Positions 54,853-62,157 of a stretch of DNA of 64,000 bases are shown here, piece after piece. The stretch comes from Ignavibacteriales bacterium. GTDB taxonomy: Bacteria > Bacteroidota > Ignavibacteria > UBA10030. The notes beneath the pieces were generated by a model. It was not told the DNA's origin. It did not search any database and saw nothing but the letters and a program-made list of their open reading frames with translations. The stretch lies in assembly GCA_026390595.1 (NCBI GenBank), contig JAPLFQ010000012.1:1-64000 (forward strand), written 5' to 3'. A program made the position numbers and the translations under genes. Position 1 is the first letter of the stretch, and every line of letters begins with the position of its first letter.

Positions 54853-57800
54853 ATGAAAAGGATCGCAGTTGTTGGTGCCCTGATGCTGATTGCGTCGAGC
54901 CTGGCGGTGAGCCAAAATTCCGTGTACGGCAAGAACAAGGTGCAGTACAAGGATTTCCAATGGGAATACATCCAGACGAGCCACTTCGACATCTACTACT
55001 CCCAGAACGGGTATGAGCTCGCCGAGTTCACCGCGGACGCGGCTGAGGATGCGTACGAATCCATCCGGAAGATTCTTCGGTACGACATCAACAACCGTAT
55101 TCCCATGGTGGTCTACAACTCTCATAACGAGTTTCAGCAGACGAATGTCATTGATGAGTACCTGGAGGAGGGGATCGGGGGAGTCACAGAGCTCTTCAAG
55201 AATCGGGTCGTTATCCCGTTCGAAGGCAACTACAGTCAGTTCCGGCACGTGATTCACCATGAGCTGGTGCATGCGGTCCTGAACGACATGTTCTACGGCG
55301 GATCGATACAGTCCATCATCTCGAGCCGTTCGCCATTCCAGCTTCCGCTCTGGATGAACGAAGGATTCGCGGAGTATGCGTCGATGAAATGGGAAACAAA
55401 CTCCGATATGTTCATCCGCGATGCGACGATTCAGAACTATCTTCCCCCCATTGATTTTCTGAACGGCTATTTCGCATATCGGGGCGGCCAGTCTGTTTGG
55501 TACTACATTGCGAACAAGTACGGTGAGCAGAAGATCAGCGAAATCATGAACCGCATGAAGAGCACCCGGAGCGTCGAGCAGGGGCTCAAAAGCACCATCG
55601 GATTGACGCTCAAAGAGCTTTCTGAGCGGTGGCAGAAGGAGCAGAAGGTCATCTACTGGCCCGACATCGCCAAGCGGGAAGAAGCGGCTGATTTTGCCCG
55701 CCGGCTCACCGACCACACGAAAGACGGCAGCTTTTACAATACGAGTCCGGCGATTTCGCCGCAGGGGGACAAGATTGCGTTCATTTCCGACCGCAATGAC
55801 TTTTTCGATGTCTTCCTCATGTCCGCAATCGACGGCCAGATCCTTGACAAAGTCGTGAGCGGTCAACGGACAAGTGATTTTGAAGAACTCCACCTGTTGA
55901 CACCGGGAATCGCGTGGTCACCGGACGGCAAGAAAATCGCCTTCGGTGTCAAGGCCGGTGGATCGGATGCCATTGCGATCGTCGATGTGAACTCCGGAAG
56001 CAAAGAGAAGCTCGAGCTCGGGCTCGACGGGATCTTTTCTGTGAACTGGTCCAGTGACGGCACGATGCTGGCCTTCCAGGGAATGAAGGGACCCCGTTCT
56101 GACATTTATGTGTATGAGTTCGGGACAAAGAAACTGACCAACCTCACGGGGGACGTGTTCACGGATCTCGACCCGGCTTTTTCCCCCGACGGCAAGACGG
56201 TCTATTTCACATCGGACAGACGCGATTTTACTTCGCCCGGGAAGATCGTGCCGGGATTAAAGATGTCGCAGATCGACTATAGCCAGCTTGATATCTACGC
56301 CGTCGATGTCCAGACTCGCGTGATCCGACGCATCACTGACCTGCCGAATTCTCATGAGACGTCGCCGGTTGTTTCGCCGGACGGAAAGAAGCTGCTCTAT
56401 ATCTCGGACCGGAGCGGCATCAACAATGTGTACGAGAGGAACCTTGAAACGGGAACCGACCGGCCGATCACAAACTCGCTGTCGGGCATCTACCAGTTGA
56501 CACTTTCGCATGACGGCTCTAAGCTTGTCTTCTCGTCGCTGCATCAGGCCGGGTTCGATGTGTTCCTGATGCGTTCGCCATTGGAACGCAAGCTCAGTGT
56601 GGCGGAGCTGGAACCAACGGAATTCATCAAACGGAAACTTGAACTTCCGCGCGCGGAAAAACCTCACGAGGTTTTCGCCACTGCCACGCCGAAGGACACA
56701 GTCGCGATCCGTGACAACATCGTCATCGTGCAGGACACGACACAGGAACCAACGAAGTATCAGGCAAACTCGAAGGTTGACCTCAAAAACTATGTATTCT
56801 CGCCGGAGACAATGCGCGACACGATTGTGTCTGCAAAGCCGGCAATGCGGCTTGAGATTGCCAACAACCGGGATGCGGAGGGCAACTATGTGCCGCGAAA
56901 GTACAAGCTCAACTTCACGCCCGATCTCGTCTATGGAACCGCCGGCTACAGTACATTCTACGGCATCGAAGGACAAACGGTCTTCGCCTTCAGTGACATG
57001 CTCGGCGATCATCAGATTGTCCTCCAGACGAACCTGCTGCTCGACCTGAAGAACAGCGACTACGGATTGACCTATCTCTATCTGCCAAACCGCATCGACT
57101 ATGGGTTCCAGGGCTTCCACACGGCGCGGTTCCTGTACCTTGATGATCAGTATGGGAATGTGTTCCTCTATCGTTTCCGCTCGTGGGCGGTGGGCGGGGT
57201 TGCATCATATCCTCTCGATCGGTTCAACAGGCTCGATCTTTCCGTCAACTGGCTGAATCTCTCGCGGGACAACCTTGACGACCCTACGGAACCATCCCAG
57301 ATACGGTCATTAATCATGCCGTCGTTGAGCTATGTCAATGACAATTCGATCTGGCAGGGCGGATGGTTTGCTCCCAACAACGGGTCCAGGTTCCATGCGA
57401 CAGTCTATGGAAGTGCGAAAATCAGCGACGAGGCGTTGGATGTTCAGACCTTTACATTCGACTACCGGAGCTACAACAAGCTTGGCAAAGAGCTTCTCTT
57501 TGTGTACAGGCTTGCGGGGGGTGCGAGCTACGGCAAGGATCGTCAGGCGTTTTTCATTGGCGGGACGGAAGGTTGGATCAACCGACGGTTCGATCAGGGG
57601 GGGCAGGTACCAATTGTGAATGTTGAGGACTACGCGTTCTTGACCCCGGTTCTCCCCGTGCGGGGGTTCGATTACAATGCGCTGAACGGGACCCGGTTTG
57701 GTGTGGCAAACCTTGAGTTGCGCTTTCCGCTCGTTCGCTATTTGATCTTTGGGGCGCTTCCGATCGGCTTCCAGAACATGCTGGGTGCCGCTTTTGTGGA

Positions 57801-58011
57801 CGTTGGATCGGCCTGGAGCAATACGAAGTCGTGGCGCGCATTTCAATCGACACCGGACGGAGTTCAGCGCAAGGACCTGCTCATCGGCACCGGCTTCGGT
57901 GCCCGGTTCTTCTTTTTCGGATTCCCGCTCCGGATCGATTGCGCGTGGAGCTACAACGGATCAGGATTCTCGGAGCCAATGTGGTATTTCTCCCTCGGTC
58001 CGGAATTCTGA
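54853..58011 (+). CDS. Zinc-peptidase / TolB-like propeller / outer-membrane barrel fusion protein
   Basis: 1052 residues from the ATG at 54853 (GGGAG upstream; a GTG at 54841 is possible). Signal peptide (VVGALMLIASSLAVS). Residues about 35-270 look like a gluzincin peptidase of the MA-like type: HHELVHAV gives ligands His136 and His140, and WMNEGFAEYAS gives Glu170. Next, TolB/PD40-type propeller repeats (NTSPAISPQGDKIAFISDRN, PGIAWSPDGKKIAFGV, DPAFSPDGKTVYFTSDRRD, TSPVVSPDGKKLLYISDRS). The last 350 residues form an outer-membrane beta-barrel (YGTAGYSTFYGIEGQTVFAF, SYVNDNSIWQGGWF, LPVRGFDYNALNGTRFG) ending in Phe. Such fusions occur in this bacterial group; substrate and role are unknown. 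Confidence 0.8.
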   Translation: MKRIAVVGALMLIASSLAVSQNSVYGKNKVQYKDFQWEYIQTSHFDIYYSQNGYELAEFTADAAEDAYESIRKILRYDINNRIPMVVYNSHNEFQQTNVIDEYLEEGIGGVTELFKNRVVIPFEGNYSQFRHVIHHELVHAVLNDMFYGGSIQSIISSRSPFQLPLWMNEGFAEYASMKWETNSDMFIRDATIQNYLPPIDFLNGYFAYRGGQSVWYYIANKYGEQKISEIMNRMKSTRSVEQGLKSTIGLTLKELSERWQKEQKVIYWPDIAKREEAADFARRLTDHTKDGSFYNTSPAISPQGDKIAFISDRNDFFDVFLMSAIDGQILDKVVSGQRTSDFEELHLLTPGIAWSPDGKKIAFGVKAGGSDAIAIVDVNSGSKEKLELGLDGIFSVNWSSDGTMLAFQGMKGPRSDIYVYEFGTKKLTNLTGDVFTDLDPAFSPDGKTVYFTSDRRDFTSPGKIVPGLKMSQIDYSQLDIYAVDVQTRVIRRITDLPNSHETSPVVSPDGKKLLYISDRSGINNVYERNLETGTDRPITNSLSGIYQLTLSHDGSKLVFSSLHQAGFDVFLMRSPLERKLSVAELEPTEFIKRKLELPRAEKPHEVFATATPKDTVAIRDNIVIVQDTTQEPTKYQANSKVDLKNYVFSPETMRDTIVSAKPAMRLEIANNRDAEGNYVPRKYKLNFTPDLVYGTAGYSTFYGIEGQTVFAFSDMLGDHQIVLQTNLLLDLKNSDYGLTYLYLPNRIDYGFQGFHTARFLYLDDQYGNVFLYRFRSWAVGGVASYPLDRFNRLDLSVNWLNLSRDNLDDPTEPSQIRSLIMPSLSYVNDNSIWQGGWFAPNNGSRFHATVYGSAKISDEALDVQTFTFDYRSYNKLGKELLFVYRLAGGASYGKDRQAFFIGGTEGWINRRFDQGGQVPIVNVEDYAFLTPVLPVRGFDYNALNGTRFGVANLELRFPLVRYLIFGALPIGFQNMLGAAFVDVGSAWSNTKSWRAFQSTPDGVQRKDLLIGTGFGARFFFFGFPLRIDCAWSYNGSGFSEPMWYFSLGPEF

Positions 58012-58032
58012 GAGATCTCATCACCGCAATAG

Positions 58033-58162
58033 AAAAGGGCTGTCCCAAATGTGGGTCGAAATGCTATTTCGACCACGTTGAGGATCCTGAAATCTCCGAA
58101 ACTAAAGAAATCTTGACTTACTCGAAGAGGTCGAAAGTACTTTTGGGACAGCCCCTTTTTTT
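58033..58162. repeat. Inverted-repeat element with nested hairpin, possible MITE or terminator
   Basis: AAAAGGGCTGTCCCAAA at 58033-58049 is mirrored by TTTGGGACAGCCCCTTTT at 58142-58159 (one bulged G), enclosing about 95 bases that contain a second hairpin (GTGGGTCGAAAT / ATTTCGACCAC at 58051-58076). A T-run ends the right arm. Short terminal inverted repeats with a non-coding interior suggest a miniature mobile element; it may also terminate the upstream gene. Confidence 0.55.
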
Positions 58163-58195
58163 GCCTTCGGTTGCATCATTCCGTCTGCGTCTCGC

Positions 58196-59131
58196 CTATT
58201 CAACCCCCCTCAGTTTGATTCGCTGAGTCCCCGGCACGAGGTTTCTCTTCAGGAACAGCCGTTGACCGTCTGCATGTGAAACAAAAGACCCGAATCCCGA
58301 GGCGAGGCTTCCCAGCGGGGCGTACCAGTATGCGTAGTTCGCCCGCTTCAGTGGATAGTACGAACGATGGATGTTTGCCGGATGGGGGGAGTAGAATTTC
58401 CCGAATGCTTCGGTTGGAACACGAAATGTGGTGTCTCCTGCCTGCCGGGTCTCGGCAATATCGAGAATCTTGGCTGCGACGCGGGCTGAGTCAACCCACG
58501 TGATACCGACAAGACCAACGGCAAGCGGCTGCGCGGCGACCAGTTGAAGGGTCGCCATGCTCGAACTTGTCAGCCGTGCGCCTTTTCGCAGGGGCTGGCC
58601 CTGAAGGATGCGGGCGTCTGCAAACGAGGTGATGTCGGAAGAGTCCTGCAGAACAAGTTCAATGGTCCCCCTCATCGCACCTGCCTTCGACAGCTGCTCC
58701 CATCGATTAAACTCGCCGGAAAGTATCTTCGTCAGCTCCGTGGTTGTCACTTTGGTGACGAGGTTCTTCTCGTGTACCACGACAGCAACAGCGTCATACG
58801 CGATCAGTACTTCACTCAACTCGAAGCCTTCAGTCTGAGGGAGCTGTTGTCGTTCGGTTGCAGTCATTGGCCGGGTGGAAAACACGAAGCGTATGGAGTC
58901 GCGCCCGAGGCGCTGAAGAGCATGTCCGGATGATACAATCTGGTACTCGATCTTCGCTCCGTCGCTTGCATGCTGGTTGAGAAACTCTCTGATCTCATCG
59001 AGGGCCGCCGGGACGGTCGACTCCGGCACAAGGACATGCAGGTTCCCGCGTGTGCTTGTCTCGCTCTTTTCCCGTGTGCAACCGGTGAAGAGTATCAGAA
59101 GCACAATGGCGGATGTGAACATGGCTTTCAT
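58196..59131 (-). CDS. PstS-like phosphate-type substrate-binding lipoprotein
   Basis: 311 residues from the ATG at 59131, with GGGAGG upstream; the frame opens at 59212. Lipoprotein signal MKAMFTSAIVLLILFTGC, lipidation site Cys18. The body follows the PstS-like periplasmic-binding fold: LHVLVPESTVPAALDEIREF, SGHALQRLGRDSIRFVFSTR, FELSEVLIAYDAVAVVVHEK, TTTELTKILSGEFNRWEQL, RLTSSSMATLQLVAAQPLAV and YPLKRANYAYWY. It probably binds phosphate or a similar anion. No PstC, PstA or PstB gene is nearby, so it is an orphan binding protein here. Confidence 0.82.
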   Translation of the reverse strand: MKAMFTSAIVLLILFTGCTREKSETSTRGNLHVLVPESTVPAALDEIREFLNQHASDGAKIEYQIVSSGHALQRLGRDSIRFVFSTRPMTATERQQLPQTEGFELSEVLIAYDAVAVVVHEKNLVTKVTTTELTKILSGEFNRWEQLSKAGAMRGTIELVLQDSSDITSFADARILQGQPLRKGARLTSSSMATLQLVAAQPLAVGLVGITWVDSARVAAKILDIAETRQAGDTTFRVPTEAFGKFYSPHPANIHRSYYPLKRANYAYWYAPLGSLASGFGSFVSHADGQRLFLKRNLVPGTQRIKLRGVE

Positions 59132-59147
59132 GGTATGGTCCTCCCGG

Positions 59148-60437
59148 TTAGGAAGAAAAGGCGTTCTTCCGCTCAGGTTCGGAAACTCCCTGGAGCAGAA
59201 CAAGTCCGGCAATAAAGAAGAGGCTGATGAACAGCACCGCGACGCGCTGGTCTGTCAAGCGGGCAATGACACCATACACAAAGGGGCCCACAACAGCGGA
59301 TGCCTTGCCGCAAAGGCCATCGTAGAATCCGAAGAACTCCGCCTCCCGCTCTTTCGGTGTCAGGAGTGCCATGAGGCTTCTGCTGGCTGATTGTGATGAA
59401 CCTATGGCTGCGCCGGCGCCGAGTGCCACGATGTAAAACGCGGAGACCGTAGTCACGAAATAGGCTCCGACAGTAATAATAATCCAGAGGACGAGTGTTA
59501 CCGAGATCGTTTTCTTCGGGCCGAATTTGTCTGTCAGGAAACCAAAGAGAAATGAACCGATCACTGCGCTCGTCTGAACGATGGCGAAGAAGACGATGGT
59601 GTCTTTGTCGCTCATAGAGAGCATCTTCTTTGCAAAGATTGCAGCGAATGCGATGATGGTCAGAATGGCGTCGTTGTAGAGAAAGAAGGCGATGAGGAAA
59701 CGCGCGATTGATGGATGTTTCCGTTCGATGAAGAGCTCGCGAAATGTCTGTGCAGCCTGACGAAATCCGGTACGAATGATGGCGGGAGGTTTCTCCCCCT
59801 TGACGAAAGGTTCAGGCACCCAGATGAACATCGGGAGCGAGAACAGGAAGAAAAACGCCGCCGCAGTGACAAAGGACAGACGAACATAGAACAAATAATC
59901 GGGATCGAGAGCGTCCGGAAGCATGAGGTTCACGATGAAGAGAACCACGAGCGCTCCCAGGTAGCCCATCGCAAATCCATACCCGGACACTCGGCCGTAC
60001 GAGCGGCGTGACGTGATACTGGGCAGAAATGCGTCGTAGAAAACAATCCCCCCCTCGAACCCCACGTTGGCGATGATGAAGAGAACCATGCCGAGAAGAA
60101 TCATCCCGGGCTTGACGAAGAACATCAACGCGGTGCTGACGACACACGCGAGAGTGAAGAGGAGGAGAAACTGCTTCTTGTTCCGAAGAAAATCAGCCGC
60201 CACGCCGAGGGGCGGCGCAATCGCCGCAGCAAGAATCATGGAGAGGCTGACGGTAAGACCCCACAGCAGTTCGTTGCCCCCGGCAACCTGACTCGTGAAG
60301 TAGGTCGAATAGATAACGGTAACGATGATGACGGAATACGCCGTGTTCCCAAAATCAAACAACGTCCAGGCAAAAATCCTGGGACGTGAATAGTGAGGAG
60401 TCTTCAACCCGGAGTCCGAAACGGGAGAAATGGACAT
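59148..60437 (-). CDS. UMF1-family MFS transporter
   Basis: 429 residues, about 12 membrane helices. The N-terminus (PRIFAWTLFDFGNTAYSVII) and GFEGGIVFYDAFLPSITS with YGRVSGYGFAMGYLGAL are characteristic of the UMF1 (Atg22-like) branch of the major facilitator superfamily. Bacterial substrates are not established. The ATG at 60437 lies 9 bases after the nusB stop and the stop lies 16 bases before the PstS-like gene, so nusB, this gene and the binding protein probably form one transcript. Confidence 0.88.
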   Translation of the reverse strand: MSISPVSDSGLKTPHYSRPRIFAWTLFDFGNTAYSVIIVTVIYSTYFTSQVAGGNELLWGLTVSLSMILAAAIAPPLGVAADFLRNKKQFLLLFTLACVVSTALMFFVKPGMILLGMVLFIIANVGFEGGIVFYDAFLPSITSRRSYGRVSGYGFAMGYLGALVVLFIVNLMLPDALDPDYLFYVRLSFVTAAAFFFLFSLPMFIWVPEPFVKGEKPPAIIRTGFRQAAQTFRELFIERKHPSIARFLIAFFLYNDAILTIIAFAAIFAKKMLSMSDKDTIVFFAIVQTSAVIGSFLFGFLTDKFGPKKTISVTLVLWIIITVGAYFVTTVSAFYIVALGAGAAIGSSQSASRSLMALLTPKEREAEFFGFYDGLCGKASAVVGPFVYGVIARLTDQRVAVLFISLFFIAGLVLLQGVSEPERKNAFSS

Positions 60438-60446
60438 CGCAGCCGT

Positions 60447-60923
60447 CTAGTGTGCAGGTTTTGTCTTTGATGAAGTCTCGAGAAGTCCGCGCCCGGTTTT
60501 CCTCATCCGGCCTGACTTCTTCAGGTCGTCCAGTATCGAATCCAGGACGCCGTTGACGAATTTGTCACTTTTCTCAGTGCTGTACCGTCGCGCGATTTCG
60601 ATCGCCTCATTGATGGAAACTTTCGGCGGGATGTCATCGAAGTACAGGAGTTCGCAGATGCTGATCCTGAGGATAATCCTGTCGATTACAGCGATGCGGC
60701 TGAATTCCCAGTTGGCCACGCGGCTCATGATGAGCTTGTCAATTTCGTCCTTCGTCGCAAGCACCTTGAGGAACAGGATCTTCGCAGCGTCAAACAGATC
60801 AGGTTCCTTCTTGAGGCCGCCAACGATGGTCTCCAGAATCAGCTCGACCGGCTCTTGGGAAAGCTCATGAGCATACAATCCCTGCAGGACTTTCTCACGT
60901 ATTTGTCGGCGTCGGGTGGACAT
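60447..60923 (-). CDS. nusB: Transcription antitermination/rRNA processing factor NusB
   Basis: 158 residues. STRRRQIREKVLQGLYAHEL at the start, then VANWEFSRIAVIDRIILRIS and ICELLYFDDIPPKVSINEAI, EIARRYSTEKSDKFVNGVLD are the conserved NusB helices. It binds NusE/S10 and boxA RNA during rRNA operon transcription. ATG at 60923. First gene of the short minus-strand cluster with the UMF1 transporter. Confidence 0.95.
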   Translation of the reverse strand: MSTRRRQIREKVLQGLYAHELSQEPVELILETIVGGLKKEPDLFDAAKILFLKVLATKDEIDKLIMSRVANWEFSRIAVIDRIILRISICELLYFDDIPPKVSINEAIEIARRYSTEKSDKFVNGVLDSILDDLKKSGRMRKTGRGLLETSSKTKPAH

Positions 60924-60981
60924 AGGTTGCTCGATCCGGGAGAGACAGTGTTCCTTTATTCTTTGCTTTCTTGTGGACTAT

Positions 60982-61806
60982 TTAGATCTTCGCCTGTCTG
61001 GAAACCCTTCGGGAGGCCATCGGCAGCAATGAAATCCGGAGCGCCGAAGAAGAAGGGACAAGATCAACAAGCACAGGGGTTCGATAAACCAGTTCAATGT
61101 TCAATTCGGTCAGGACTTCGCGCGGTTCGCCGATTGCGAAGATGCCTGATCCGCCGGCGTCCGGTTGGCCGAGCAGCAGCGTTCGTTTGCTGAATGCCGC
61201 AGCGAGATTAAGATCGTGCGAAACGGAAATGATGGTCAGGTGGTGCTGTTCATTTTGTTCCTGCAGGATCTGAAAGATCTCGACCTGGTGGTTGATGTCG
61301 AGATGTGCGTTCGGCTCGTCAAGCAGAAGAATTTCCGGCTGCTGGCTGAGTGCACGTGCAATCAACACACGCTGTCGTTCACCCCCTGAAATAGCAGTGA
61401 TGAGCTTGTCGGCCAGATGATCGATGTCGGTGAGCCGCATCATTTCCCATGCAACGTCCAGGTCATGTTGATTCTCAAATCCTGACCGGGCAACATGTGG
61501 TGAGCGGCCCATGAGCACAACTTCGAGGACTGTGTAAGGAAACACCCAGAGCGTGTCCTGAGGAACATACGCCATGATTCTCGCGAGATCACGACGATTG
61601 AACGACGCTAGAGGCCGGCCGTCGAGAGTGATACTCCCCCCCTGGGGAAGGAGGATTCGATCGAGCAGGCGAAGAAGCGTTGATTTTCCAGAGCCATTGG
61701 GGCCCAGCAAGCTGAGGAAATCGCCAGCCGGGACATTGAAGGAGATATCGCGGAGAACCGGGACGCCGGGATAACGAAATTGAAGGTTCTCAACTGACAG
61801 ATTCAT
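60982..61806 (-). CDS. FecE/BtuD-type ABC transporter ATP-binding protein
   Basis: 274 residues from the ATG at 61806 (MNLSVENLQFRYPGVPVL); an open frame goes up to 61890. ABC ATPase motifs are complete: Walker A LLGPNGSGKSTLL, Q-loop AYVPQDT, signature ISGGERQRVLIARALSQQ, Walker B ILLLDEPNAHLD and switch His in SVSHDLNLAAAF. The sequence type (TVLEVVLMGRSPH) belongs to the iron-siderophore/cobalamin/haem importer ATPases. The permease and binding protein are not adjacent in the window. The divergent neighbour is a TPP-riboswitch-controlled receptor, so a link to vitamin import is possible but not shown. Confidence 0.9.
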   Translation of the reverse strand: MNLSVENLQFRYPGVPVLRDISFNVPAGDFLSLLGPNGSGKSTLLRLLDRILLPQGGSITLDGRPLASFNRRDLARIMAYVPQDTLWVFPYTVLEVVLMGRSPHVARSGFENQHDLDVAWEMMRLTDIDHLADKLITAISGGERQRVLIARALSQQPEILLLDEPNAHLDINHQVEIFQILQEQNEQHHLTIISVSHDLNLAAAFSKRTLLLGQPDAGGSGIFAIGEPREVLTELNIELVYRTPVLVDLVPSSSALRISLLPMASRRVSRQAKI

Positions 61807-61919
61807 AGAAGGAACAGTCTGCTCGGGATGGTTCGACAGATCGCGTTTACTCGTGCTGAAGAAAATAGACAAAAAATAGCTGGCAGGCAAGGAGTTCAGG
61901 CAGATTCAATTCCGCCTGC

Positions 61920-61948
61920 TTGACAAGTTCTACGAGAGCATGTATATT
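61920..61948 (+). promoter_or_regulatory. Sigma-70 promoter of the TPP-riboswitch transcript
   Basis: TTGACA (61920-61925), a 17-base spacer and TATATT (61943-61948): the same two hexamers and spacing as the toxin-antitoxin promoter. Transcription should start near 61955, shortly before the aptamer. Confidence 0.75.
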
Positions 61949-61981
61949 GAAGCAGTTCTTTTCCAACAGTGATATTGTACG

Positions 61982-62080
61982 TTCCGTTAGGGGTGCATCC
62001 CGTCTCAAGTCATCGGGGCCGGACGCTGAGAGCAGACCCTCCGAACCTGAACTGGGTAATACCAGCGAAGGAAAACGGGA
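61982..62080 (+). ncRNA. TPP riboswitch (THI element)
   Basis: Conserved thiamin-pyrophosphate aptamer features in order: P1 5' strand TTCCGTT, AGGGGTGC (61989-61996), CGCTGAGA (62024-62031), ACCCTCCGAACCTGAACTGG (62036-62055), GTAATACCAGCGAAGGAAA and the P1 3' strand AACGGGA (62074-62080). It senses TPP and, through the terminator just downstream, should switch off the following TonB receptor gene when TPP is plentiful. Confidence 0.95.
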
Positions 62081-62100
62081 AACTGGTTTCTTCTACGGCG

Positions 62101-62145
62101 GCCGTTTTCCATTCTTGCTCTCGAATGGAAAATGGCTTTTTTTTT
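62101..62145 (+). terminator. Riboswitch-controlled intrinsic terminator
   Basis: GCCGTTTTCCATTC pairs with GAATGGAAAATGGC (one G-U) over an 8-base loop and runs into nine Ts. Its 5' arm CCGTTTTCC (62102-62110) can instead pair with GGAAAACGG (62070-62078) in the aptamer's closing stem, giving a textbook antiterminator that TPP binding would prevent. Confidence 0.9.
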
Positions 62146-62157
62146 GCGGGGACTCGT

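Noticed and set aside
60982-61806. Assigning the ABC ATPase to thiamin import because of the divergent TPP riboswitch
   Set aside because: Its sequence type is that of siderophore/cobalamin/haem importers, it is transcribed away from the riboswitch and no permease is adjacent.
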